From: an uncultured Bacteroidales bacterium
GTDB lineage: Bacteria > Bacteroidota > Bacteroidia > Bacteroidales > Paludibacteraceae
NCBI GenBank assembly: GCA_937901225.1
Contig: CALCGX010000086.1
Span: 1-6,030 of the forward strand
Length of the DNA: 6,030 bases
Direction: 5' to 3'
Under the pieces are notes generated by a model. It was not told the origin of the DNA. It was given only the letters and a program-made list of their open reading frames with translations, and searched no databases. Positions 1-5,546 of this stretch are shown here, piece after piece. The stretch's first letter is position 1; every line of letters starts with the position of its first letter. The translations under genes were made by a program, and so were the position numbers.

Positions 1-225
1 GCTACCATCTGGACGGCGTACCTCTTTCTTCACGCGTACTACGATAGCACGTGTTACAGTACCGTCTTTGATATCAGAAGAAGGGATTACACCTTTTACT
101 GCTACTACGATGGTGTCACCCAAACTGGCGTAACGCTTTTTGGTTCCGCCAAGAACGCGGATGCACAATGCCTCTTTAGCACCTGAGTTGTCCGCAACTA
201 CGAGTCTTGATTCTTGTTGTACCAT
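1..225 (-). CDS. rplN: 50S ribosomal protein L14 (uL14), N-terminal part, cut by window edge
   Basis: Encodes the first 75 residues of L14, whose full length is usually about 120, so the C-terminal third lies beyond position 1. L14 is a 50S protein at the subunit interface, contacting L19 and helping form bridges to 16S rRNA. Visible hallmarks are the start MVQQESRLVVADNSGAK, a glycine-rich turn RVLGG at about residues 23-27, and the basic strand KKEVRRPDGS at the cut end. The start ATG at 225-223 is fixed by homology and sits one base after the rpsQ TAA stop, so translation is probably coupled to rpsQ. No Shine–Dalgarno sequence precedes it. The spc part of the cluster begins with this gene. 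Identity is secure; only its end is unseen. Confidence 0.97.
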   Translation of the reverse strand, partial: MVQQESRLVVADNSGAKEALCIRVLGGTKKRYASLGDTIVVAVKGVIPSSDIKDGTVTRAIVVRVKKEVRRPDGS

Positions 226-226
226 A

Positions 227-484
227 TTACTTAGCCCTTTCTACAATTTGAGTTAAACGCCAACGAACAGTTTTGCTCAATGGACGAGTCTCCATGATAC
301 GTACAGTATCGCCGATACCGCACTCATTGTTCTCGTCATGAGCATGGAACTTGCGAGTTTTATTGACAAACTTGCCATAAATAGGGTGTTTCTCTTTCCA
401 GTGAACAGCAACTGTGATAGTCTTGTCCATCTTGTTGGAAACGACAATACCCTGACGCTCTTTTCTTAGATTTCTTGTTTCCAT
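227..484 (-). CDS. rpsQ: 30S ribosomal protein S17 (uS17)
   Basis: An 85-residue protein of normal S17 length. S17 is a primary 16S rRNA binding protein of the 30S body with an OB-fold. The first half has the family run GIVVSNKMDKTITVAV (about residues 12-27), and the C-terminal half carries the conserved GDTVRIMETRPLSKTVRW (about 58-75), the usual S17 signature. The gene follows rpmC with a 13-nt gap whose sequence is A-rich and has no Shine–Dalgarno motif; it ends in TAA one base before the rplN start. The rpmC–rpsQ–rplN order is the usual junction of the S10 and spc clusters. Nothing is truncated or frameshifted. Confidence 0.98.
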   Translation of the reverse strand: METRNLRKERQGIVVSNKMDKTITVAVHWKEKHPIYGKFVNKTRKFHAHDENNECGIGDTVRIMETRPLSKTVRWRLTQIVERAK

Positions 485-497
485 GTCAATTCGTTTT

Positions 498-692
498 TTA
501 CTTTGTTAATTCTCTTTGACGAAGTTCGGTTGCAAGGCGAGCAATAGTCTTACGAGCCACCTTAATCTGCAACGGATTGTCAAGCGGAGAAATGCTGTGA
601 TTCAGTTTCATGCGAACGAGTGCCTCTTTCTCAGAAGCGAGACGCTCTTGGATCTCAGCAGTTGTTAATTCTTTAATTTCAGCTGTTTTCAT
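498..692 (-). CDS. rpmC: 50S ribosomal protein L29 (uL29)
   Basis: A 64-residue protein, the normal L29 size. L29 lies next to L23 at the mouth of the polypeptide exit tunnel, where nascent-chain factors dock. It shows the two-helix pattern of the family: a first charged helix from MKTAEIKELTTAEI through LVRMKL (about 1-30), a short linker with SPLDNP, and a second helix with VARKTIARLATELRQRE (about 45-61), which matches the conserved C-terminal L29 signature. The gap to rplP is 8 nt, and an AGGA lies only 2 nt before the ATG, too close to act as a normal ribosome binding site. The gene is intact and in its canonical position. Confidence 0.97.
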   Translation of the reverse strand: MKTAEIKELTTAEIQERLASEKEALVRMKLNHSISPLDNPLQIKVARKTIARLATELRQRELTK

Positions 693-700
693 AATCCTGA

Positions 701-1132
701 TTATACATTTTGGGTTGGGTCGTAATCACGTCTTACGACAAATTTGGTTGTAATAGGAAGTTTTTGAGCTGCCAGGCGGAGTGCCTCTTTAGCTACCTCG
801 TATGATACGCCGTCGATCTCGAAGATGATGCGTCCTGGAGCCAATGGAACTACGAATCCTTCTGGAGCACCTTTACCTTTACCCATACGAACATCCAATG
901 GTTTTTTGGTAATTGGTTTATCAGGGAAAACGCGGATCCATACTTGTCCTTGACGTTGCATATAGCGAGTTACTGCGATACGGGCTGCCTCGATTTGACG
1001 ACCTGTCAACCAGATGGTACCAAGTGACTTGATACCGAATGAGCCAAATGCGAGCTCAGTACCACGCTGTGCATTGCCTTTGATGCGGCCTTTTTGGCAG
1101 CGGCGGAATTTAGTTTTCTTTGGTTGTAACAT
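701..1132 (-). CDS. rplP: 50S ribosomal protein L16 (uL16)
   Basis: A 143-residue protein, slightly longer than the 136 residues of the E. coli protein, the excess being mostly at the C terminus. L16 sits in the central protuberance near the A-site tRNA elbow and is needed for a mature peptidyl transferase centre. Hallmarks are MLQPKKTKFR at the start, GSFGIKSLG (about 30-38), LTGRQIEAAR (about 42-51), the WIRVFPDKPIT strand (about 65-75) and VRMGKGKG (81-88), the loop that reaches towards the tRNA. The Arg of RMGKGKG, hydroxylated in E. coli by the oxygenase YcfD, is present at residue 82; whether it is modified here cannot be told. A 31-nt gap without a Shine–Dalgarno motif separates it from rpsC. 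Confidence 0.98.
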   Translation of the reverse strand: MLQPKKTKFRRCQKGRIKGNAQRGTELAFGSFGIKSLGTIWLTGRQIEAARIAVTRYMQRQGQVWIRVFPDKPITKKPLDVRMGKGKGAPEGFVVPLAPGRIIFEIDGVSYEVAKEALRLAAQKLPITTKFVVRRDYDPTQNV

Positions 1133-1163
1133 AACTGTTTTTAATCTACAAATCGGTTAAACA

Positions 1164-1895
1164 TTATTGTTTTTTGTTTCTGCGGAAACCACCACGACGG
1201 TCATCACGACGGCGATCGCCACCACGACCATTCTCTTGCTTTTGTGTGAAGTTAGGAGCAAGATCTTTCTTGCCATAAACCTCACCACGGCAGATCCAAA
1301 CCTTTACACCGATCATACCCACCTTGGTGAGTGCACCTGCGTGGCAATAGTCGATGTCAGCACGGAGAGTGTGCAATGGGGTACGACCCTCTTTGTACAT
1401 CTCGCTACGTGCCATTTCAGCACCGTTAAGACGACCACTGAGTTGGATTTTGATACCCTCAGCGCCCATACGCATGGTAGAAGCGATAGCCATCTTCACA
1501 GCACGGCGGTATGCGATCTTACCCTCGAGTTGGCGAGCGATCTTGTTAGCTACGATAGTAGCATCAAGTTCAGGACGCTTAACCTCGAAGATGTTGATTT
1601 GCACATCTTGCTTGGTGATTTTCTTCAACTCCTCTTTCAATTTGTCAACCTCTTGTCCACCTTTACCGATGATAAAACCAGGGCGAGCGGTGCACACAGT
1701 TACAGTCACAAGTTTAAGAGTACGCTCGATAACGATACGAGAAATACTAGCCTCAGCCAAACGGGCATTCAGGTACTTGCGGATTTTGGTATCCTCAAGA
1801 ATTGTATCTCCGTAGTTCTTGCCGCCAAACCAGTTGGAATCCCAACCACGTACAATACCAAGGCGGTTTGCTATTGGATTAATTTTCTGTCCCAT
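1164..1895 (-). CDS. rpsC: 30S ribosomal protein S3 (uS3)
   Basis: A 243-residue S3, a 30S head protein that lines the mRNA entry channel and contributes to helicase activity. The N terminus MGQKINPIANRLGI is typical. A type-II KH domain follows, with its GFIIGKGG RNA-binding loop at residues 73-80. The C-terminal S3 domain includes GRLNGAEMARSE, the conserved GRTPLHTLRADIDY and GVKVWICRGEVYGKK. The last roughly 23 residues are a low-complexity tail rich in Arg, Gly and Asp that is absent from the E. coli protein; it is probably disordered and rRNA- or mRNA-binding (inference). The start is 8 nt after the rplV stop. An open frame on the opposite strand over this gene is a codon-bias shadow. 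Confidence 0.98.
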   Translation of the reverse strand: MGQKINPIANRLGIVRGWDSNWFGGKNYGDTILEDTKIRKYLNARLAEASISRIVIERTLKLVTVTVCTARPGFIIGKGGQEVDKLKEELKKITKQDVQINIFEVKRPELDATIVANKIARQLEGKIAYRRAVKMAIASTMRMGAEGIKIQLSGRLNGAEMARSEMYKEGRTPLHTLRADIDYCHAGALTKVGMIGVKVWICRGEVYGKKDLAPNFTQKQENGRGGDRRRDDRRGGFRRNKKQ

Positions 1896-1903
1896 TTTGT
1901 TAA

Positions 1904-2311
1904 TTACTTAGCTTCGTTAGTATTCTTAGTATCTACAAAAATAGTAACATGGTTAGAGCGTTTGCGGATACGATAACCGCGACCTTGAGGAGCGGTCAAC
2001 AGACGTTTGAGCATCATACCGCCATCTACCATGATATTACTTACATACAGAGTCTCTTGGTCTGCTTTCTTACCGGTCTTAACTTCCCAGTTAGCGATAG
2101 CAGATTTCAAAAGTTTCTCGAGGGCACGCGATGCCTCTTTGGTAGAGAAATGCAACGCACCCAGTGCACGGTTCACTTCCATACCACGAATCATATCGGC
2201 AACAAGGCGCATTTTGCGTGGAGATGTAGGAACGTTATTAAGCTTAGCAAAGTATTGGCTCTTGCGAGCTTCTTTCATTGCTTCAGCTGCATTATGTTTT
2301 CTAGCACCCAT
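1904..2311 (-). CDS. rplV: 50S ribosomal protein L22 (uL22)
   Basis: A 135-residue L22, longer than the 110 residues of E. coli. The extra length is an N-terminal stretch of about 15 residues (MGARKHNAAEAMKEAR) and a short C-terminal tail after the VTIFVDTK strand; both are common in Bacteroidetes L22. The globular part carries SPRKMRLVADMIRG (30-43) and LLKSAIANWE (67-76). The beta-hairpin loop that lines the exit tunnel, and where macrolide-resistance changes map in other bacteria, is at about residues 96-120 and includes KRLLTAPQGRGYRIRKR. It is preceded by a 43-nt AT-rich gap after rpsS with no Shine–Dalgarno motif. It binds 23S rRNA of all domains during early assembly. Confidence 0.98.
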   Translation of the reverse strand: MGARKHNAAEAMKEARKSQYFAKLNNVPTSPRKMRLVADMIRGMEVNRALGALHFSTKEASRALEKLLKSAIANWEVKTGKKADQETLYVSNIMVDGGMMLKRLLTAPQGRGYRIRKRSNHVTIFVDTKNTNEAK

Positions 2312-2354
2312 TTTGAATTCTAAAATTTAATTGTTGTTTGATTTGATTCTTGGA

Positions 2355-2618
2355 TTAACGGTTACCCGAGTGACCACGGAATGTGCGGGTAGGAGCGAAC
2401 TCGCCCAACTTGTGACCCACCATATTCTCGGTTACATACACAGGGATGAACTTGTTACCATTATGAACTGCGATAGTATGACCTACGAAATCAGGAGAAA
2501 TCATAGATGCACGGCTCCAAGTCTTAACAACATCTTTCTTGCCAGACTCATTCATAGCCAACACCTTCTTCTCCAACTTAACGTTGATAAATGGTCCTTT
2601 TTTCAATGAACGACTCAT
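2355..2618 (-). CDS. rpsS: 30S ribosomal protein S19 (uS19)
   Basis: An 87-residue S19, the usual size. It forms a complex with S13 in the 30S head and contacts the A-site tRNA and the 50S bridge. The start MSRSLKKGPF is diagnostic, followed by KTWSRASMISPDFVGHTIAV (about 32-51), GNKFIPVYVTENMVGHKLGEF (54-74) and the C-terminal basic tail PTRTFRGHSGNR. The conserved S19 signature around GHKLGEFAPTRTFRGH is complete. The gene begins 21 nt after rplB, and the spacer is AT-rich with only a weak AAGAG. Its position between rplB and rplV is canonical. No anomalies are seen. Confidence 0.98.
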   Translation of the reverse strand: MSRSLKKGPFINVKLEKKVLAMNESGKKDVVKTWSRASMISPDFVGHTIAVHNGNKFIPVYVTENMVGHKLGEFAPTRTFRGHSGNR

Positions 2619-2639
2619 AATTTCTCTTAATTTAATAGG

Positions 2640-3464
2640 TTATTTCTTTCTTCTTTCAATAATGTATTGGTTGCTCAAGTTCTTTGGAGCGCGTGTCTTG
2701 TAGCCCTTAGCTAACAAGCCCTTGCGTGAACGTGGGTGTCCACCAGATGCGCGGCCTTCACCACCACCCATTGGGTGATCTACTGGGTTCATTGCCACAC
2801 CACGGTTGCGTGGACGACGTCCTAACCAACGGCTACGACCAGCCTTACCACTTTTCTCCAAAGCGTGGTCGCTATTGCCAACCACACCAACGGTAGCCTT
2901 ACATGCTGCAAGTACCTTGCGCAATTCGCCTGAAGGCAATTTGATGATTGCATATTTATCTTCGCGAGAAGACAATTGTGCAAACACACCAGCCGAACGA
3001 ACCATGCATGCACCTTGACCTGGACGGAGCTCAATGTTGTGAATCAGCGTACCAAGAGGCATGTTAGCCATTGGGAGAGCATTTCCTACTTCAGGTGCCA
3101 CATCTGGACCTGAGATTACTGTTTGACCTACTTGCAAGCCATTAGGTGCAAGAATGTAACGTTTTTCGCCATCAGCATAGAACAAGAGTGCGATACGAGC
3201 ACTACGGTTTGGATCGTACTCAATAGTTTTTACTGTAGCAGGTACACCATCTTTGTTACGTTTGAAGTCAATTACGCGATATTTCTGCTTGTGTCCACCA
3301 CCGATGTAACGCATGGTCATCTTACCTTGATGGTTGCGACCACCAGTTTTGGTTTTACCGAACACAAGAGATTTCTCTGGTGCACTTGCGGTAATTGTGT
3401 CAAATGCGCCAATAATTTTGTGTCTTTGCCCCGGTGTAGAGGGTTTTAATTTACGTACAGCCAT
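2640..3464 (-). CDS. rplB: 50S ribosomal protein L2 (uL2)
   Basis: A 274-residue L2 of standard length, required for subunit association, tRNA binding and peptidyl transferase activity. The N-terminal RNA-binding domain includes GRNHQGKMTMRYIGGGHKQKYRVIDF (about 42-67); the C-terminal SH3-like domain includes the RPGQGACMVRSAG stretch and WLGRRPRNRGVAMNPVDHPMGGGEG. The conserved His matching E. coli His229, implicated in peptidyl transfer, is present at residue 230 (in VDHP). The second His of the E. coli loop (DHPHGGG) is Met here, as is usual in Bacteroidetes as far as I recall. The rplW stop and the rplB ATG are separated by only two A residues (TAA-AA-ATG), which strongly suggests coupled translation. 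Confidence 0.99.
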   Translation of the reverse strand: MAVRKLKPSTPGQRHKIIGAFDTITASAPEKSLVFGKTKTGGRNHQGKMTMRYIGGGHKQKYRVIDFKRNKDGVPATVKTIEYDPNRSARIALLFYADGEKRYILAPNGLQVGQTVISGPDVAPEVGNALPMANMPLGTLIHNIELRPGQGACMVRSAGVFAQLSSREDKYAIIKLPSGELRKVLAACKATVGVVGNSDHALEKSGKAGRSRWLGRRPRNRGVAMNPVDHPMGGGEGRASGGHPRSRKGLLAKGYKTRAPKNLSNQYIIERRKK

Positions 3465-3466
3465 TT

Positions 3467-3757
3467 TTAGATATTGCTATAAAAATCAATTGTTTCACCT
3501 TCTTTCAATGTAACGATTGCTTTCTTGTAAGCTTGCTTAGCACCACGAATCAAACCGCTCTTGGTGTAGCGTTGTTTGGTCTTTGGAGCTTGGATGAGTG
3601 TGTTTACATCAAGCACTTGTACATTGTACAATTCTTCTACTGCCTTCTTGATTTCTACCTTGTTGGCAGTACGAACTACCTGAAAACCATAACGGTTGAA
3701 CTTTTCGCCTGCGGCGGTCATCTTCTCAGTGACGATTGGTTTTAAAATAATTGCCAT
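3467..3757 (-). CDS. rplW: 50S ribosomal protein L23 (uL23)
   Basis: A 96-residue L23, which surrounds the exit tunnel and provides the docking point for trigger factor and the signal recognition particle. Visible hallmarks are KPIVTEK (6-12), where Glu11 corresponds to the trigger-factor contact Glu18 of E. coli; NKVEIKKAVEELYNVQVLDVNTL (about 32-54); a tunnel-side loop with KTKQRYTKSGLIRG; and KKAIVTLKEGETIDFY near the end. It starts 13 nt after the rplD stop. Unlike all its neighbours it has a full Shine–Dalgarno sequence (3766-3772), annotated separately. The protein itself is ordinary and complete. Confidence 0.98.
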   Translation of the reverse strand: MAIILKPIVTEKMTAAGEKFNRYGFQVVRTANKVEIKKAVEELYNVQVLDVNTLIQAPKTKQRYTKSGLIRGAKQAYKKAIVTLKEGETIDFYSNI

Positions 3758-3765
3758 AGTTGTAA

Positions 3766-3772
3766 CCTCCTT
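3766..3772 (-). promoter_or_regulatory. Canonical Shine–Dalgarno sequence of rplW
   Basis: On the minus strand the motif AAGGAGG is followed by eight bases (TTACAACT) and then the rplW ATG at 3757-3755. The first two A residues are the last two bases of the rplD TAA stop. This is a near-perfect match to the anti-Shine–Dalgarno end of 16S rRNA with ideal spacing. No other gene in the window has one at a usable distance. In Bacteroidetes most mRNAs lack this motif and the ribosome partly hides its anti-Shine–Dalgarno tail (established for Flavobacterium johnsoniae). Confidence 0.85.
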
Positions 3773-4397
3773 ATGCTAAAGTTGCCTCAATTGCTGCCAA
3801 AGCGCTCTCAACGAGCACTACAGCGCTTGAGTTCATGATTGCGTATGTATTCAGTTCATTAACAGTCACCACGTTGGTGCGCTCGATATTGCTTGCTGAC
3901 TTGAGAACGTTGAAGTTATTCTCTGCCAATACGAACAATACCTTCTTACCTGCAACTTGAAGATTGTTCATTACCTCGATCATTGCCTTGGTCTTTGGAG
4001 CCTCGAATTGCAAAGCGTCAACTACGACGATTTGACCATTTTGAGCACGCAAAGAGAGTGCGCTGCGACGAGCCAATTGTTTAACTTTCTTGTTGAGTTT
4101 GAAACCATAGTCACGTGGAACTGGGCCAAAGATTGTACCACCACCAACGCGAACTGGAGATTTCAAATCACCTGGACGAGCACCGCCACCACCTTTTTGG
4201 CGACCGAGCTTACGTGTAGAGTGAGCATTCTCGCTACGCTCTTTTGATTTCGCTGTACCTTGACGATTGTTAGCCAAATATTGCTTTACATCCAAATAAA
4301 TGGCGTGGTCGTTAGGCTCGATACCGAAGATAGCGTCATTGAGAACTACCTTCTTGCCGGTCTCTTTACCGGCCATATTCAAAATACTAAGTTCCAT
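3771..4397 (-). CDS. rplD: 50S ribosomal protein L4 (uL4)
   Basis: A 208-residue L4, close to the 201 of E. coli. It is an early 23S rRNA binder whose extended loop reaches the constriction of the exit tunnel; in E. coli and other bacteria it also represses its own operon. The loop here is about residues 43-98, with NNRQGTAKSKERSE, the Gly-rich QKGGGGARPGDLKSP and FGPVPRDYGFKLNKK; all positions usually conserved are kept. The C-terminal Rossmann-like domain has VLFVLAENN and ERTNVVTVNELN. It begins only 5 nt after the rplC stop; a GAGG lies one base before the ATG, too near for normal use. L4 is the best candidate trans-acting regulator if the upstream gaps are autoregulatory leaders (inference). 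Confidence 0.98.
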   Translation of the reverse strand: MELSILNMAGKETGKKVVLNDAIFGIEPNDHAIYLDVKQYLANNRQGTAKSKERSENAHSTRKLGRQKGGGGARPGDLKSPVRVGGGTIFGPVPRDYGFKLNKKVKQLARRSALSLRAQNGQIVVVDALQFEAPKTKAMIEVMNNLQVAGKKVLFVLAENNFNVLKSASNIERTNVVTVNELNTYAIMNSSAVVLVESALAAIEATLA

Positions 4398-4402
4398 ACC
4401 TC

Positions 4403-5020
4403 TTATTTGTTAATAACAACGATTGAATTTTTAGCACCTGGGATACTACCCTTGACCATGATCAAGTTGTACTCAGGAATAACTTTTAACACTACAAGGT
4501 TTTGTACAGTTACGCGGTCAGTACCCATGTGACCTGCCATGCGAGTTCCTGGGAATACGCGTGCTGGGTAAGCACATGCACCGATAGAACCTGGAGCACG
4601 GAGGCGGTCATCTTGACCGTGTGTAGATTGACCTACACCACCGAAGCCGTGACGCTTAACTACACCTTGGAAACCTTTACCTTTGGAAGTACCAACTACA
4701 TCCACGTAAGAGTTCTCCTCAAACATGTCAACAGTCAAGGTATCTCCCAGTTTGACTTCTTGTTCGAATCCATCGAACTCAGCGAGGTGACGCATTGGTT
4801 GTACGCCCGCAGCAGCGAAGTGACCTGCCTCTGCCTTGTTGGTGTGTTTCTCGCTCTTAGGCATGAAACCAACTTGTACAGCAGCATAGCCATCCTTCTC
4901 AACTGTCTTGAGTTGGGTAACAACGCAAGGACCAGCCTCAATCACGGTGCATGGGATATTTTTGCCATCAGCACCGAAAACGGATGTCATTCCGATTTTT
5001 TTACCTAATAATCCTGGCAT
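4403..5020 (-). CDS. rplC: 50S ribosomal protein L3 (uL3)
   Basis: A 205-residue L3, one of the two initiators of 50S assembly, with a long finger pointing to the peptidyl transferase centre. Hallmarks are MPGLLGKKIGMTSVF at the start, AGHFAAAGV (65-73), VDVVGTSKGKGFQGVVKRHGF (106-126), the finger with STHGQDDRLRAPGSIG (132-147), and MAGHMGTDRVTVQNL (161-175). In E. coli the residue after GSIG is Gln150, methylated by PrmB; here it is Ala148, so that modification cannot occur at this position. The start is preceded by an A-rich stretch and no Shine–Dalgarno motif. A 105-nt gap with strong RNA-folding potential separates it from rpsJ. Confidence 0.98.
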   Translation of the reverse strand: MPGLLGKKIGMTSVFGADGKNIPCTVIEAGPCVVTQLKTVEKDGYAAVQVGFMPKSEKHTNKAEAGHFAAAGVQPMRHLAEFDGFEQEVKLGDTLTVDMFEENSYVDVVGTSKGKGFQGVVKRHGFGGVGQSTHGQDDRLRAPGSIGACAYPARVFPGTRMAGHMGTDRVTVQNLVVLKVIPEYNLIMVKGSIPGAKNSIVVINK

Positions 5021-5057
5021 TTTAGCTGTGATTAAAATTGTTAATAATTATTGTTCT

Positions 5058-5113
5058 CCACTCTCGCCCTCGGGATTCCGTGTCTTGCGACCTTGTCTAT
5101 CCGCGGGAAGTGG
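5058..5113 (-). promoter_or_regulatory. Candidate structured RNA leader of rplC (rpsJ–rplC gap)
   Basis: Read on the minus strand, this segment folds by eye into one long interrupted hairpin. The outer stem is CCACT (5113-5109) with AGTGG (5062-5058). Next comes CCC (5107-5105) with GGG (5069-5067), a possible G-A mismatch (5104/5070) and the pair C5103-G5071. GGAT (5102-5099) then pairs with ATCC (5076-5073). A 7x5 internal loop leads to GTC-GCAA-GAC (5091-5082), a GNRA tetraloop. An alternative pairing, CGACC (5116-5112) with GGTCG (5092-5088), would break both the outer stem and the tetraloop stem. The structure ends 37 nt before the rplC ATG. Stem, internal loop and capped tip resemble ribosomal protein binding sites; the regulator, if any, is unknown. 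Confidence 0.5.
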
Positions 5114-5125
5114 TCGTTTTGTTTA

Positions 5126-5431
5126 TCAAACTTTGATTTCTACTTCTACACCACTTGCGAGTTCGAGTTTCATCAATGCCTCTACGGTCTTTTGGTTAGA
5201 CTCATAGATGTCGATGAGACGCTTGTAGCTTGACAACTCAAATTGCTCACGGCTCTTCTTGTTAACAAAGGTAGAGCGGTTTACTGTGAAGATGCGCTTG
5301 TGAGTTGGCAATGGAATTGGACCACTTACTACTGCACCTGTTGCTTTTACTGTCTTCACAATTTTCTCAGCTGACTTGTCAACCAAGTTGTGATCGAATG
5401 ATTTCAGTTTAATACGAATCTTTTGACTCAT
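5126..5431 (-). CDS. rpsJ: 30S ribosomal protein S10 (uS10, NusE)
   Basis: A 101-residue S10, the usual length. It is a 30S head protein and, as NusE, pairs with NusB in transcription antitermination and links NusG to the ribosome in studied bacteria. MSQKIRIKLKSFDH opens the protein; the signature AVVSGPIPLPTHKRIFTVNRS lies at about 33-53 and the loop that inserts into 16S rRNA is within this region. LSSYKRLIDI (67-76) and the C-terminal strand GVEVEIKV complete the fold. The ATG is preceded by an A-rich, G-free stretch of about 20 nt, typical of Bacteroidetes starts. The stop is TGA followed directly by an in-frame TAA. It heads the S10 cluster behind a 316-nt gap. Confidence 0.98.
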   Translation of the reverse strand: MSQKIRIKLKSFDHNLVDKSAEKIVKTVKATGAVVSGPIPLPTHKRIFTVNRSTFVNKKSREQFELSSYKRLIDIYESNQKTVEALMKLELASGVEVEIKV

Positions 5432-5470
5432 TGTTTTGTTGTTTTTTAATGTTGTTTTACTTTACTCCTG

Positions 5471-5513
5471 GCGCTCGCACATCCAAAGAGTCATTTGCTC
5501 AGATGACTCGCGC
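5471..5513 (-). promoter_or_regulatory. Bulged stem-loop upstream of rpsJ (candidate leader element)
   Basis: On the minus strand, GCGC (5513-5510) is joined without a gap to GAGTCAT (5509-5503). The loop CTGAGCAA (5502-5495) follows, then ATGACTC (5494-5488), a 13-nt one-sided bulge (5487-5475) and GCGC (5474-5471). The inner stem is seven perfect pairs, and the outer four G-C pairs can stack on it directly. It ends 39 nt before the rpsJ ATG, a spacing like that of the rplC leader hairpin. There is no U-run after it in the direction of transcription, so it is not an intrinsic terminator for this strand. A leader control element is inferred from place and shape only. Confidence 0.4.
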
Positions 5514-5546
5514 TTCGGTTTTTTAACTTATGTTTGCGCCCCTAAC

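Noticed and set aside
1167..1976. A plus-strand open frame of 269 codons opposite rpsC and the end of rplV, longer than rpsC itself
   Set aside because: It mirrors the codon bias of highly expressed genes, has a low-complexity Thr/Ser-rich translation with no recognisable domain, and lies entirely over two unmistakable ribosomal protein genes.
2225..2311. The N-terminal extension of L22 as a wrong, too-early start
   Set aside because: The extension is in frame, basic, and like that of other Bacteroidetes L22 proteins; no better downstream start lies before the conserved SPRKMRLVADMIRG.
4398..4402. GAGG before the rplD start
   Set aside because: Only one base separates it from the ATG, too close for 16S pairing during initiation.
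4502..5008. A plus-strand open frame of 168 codons opposite rplC, with shorter ones opposite rplD, rplW, rplB, rpsS and rplV
   Set aside because: All are antisense shadows of conserved genes with no domain, no plausible start context and Cys/Thr/His-rich translations typical of reverse-complement codons.
5465..5469. AGGAG on the minus strand upstream of rpsJ
   Set aside because: It is 33 nt from the start codon, far outside usable Shine–Dalgarno spacing; the same applies to GGAG at 5056-5059 upstream of rplC.
5462..5494. Possible 10-residue leader peptide (MTLWMCERQE) on the minus strand before rpsJ
   Set aside because: Its ATG lies in the 3' arm of the stem-loop with no A-rich start context, and a frame this short arises easily by chance; without conservation it cannot be supported.
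5488..5524. Stem-loop followed by six T residues on the plus strand, resembling an intrinsic terminator
   Set aside because: The T-run (5519-5524) is nine bases away from the stem and there is no plus-strand gene to terminate; transcription here runs on the minus strand, where no U-run follows.
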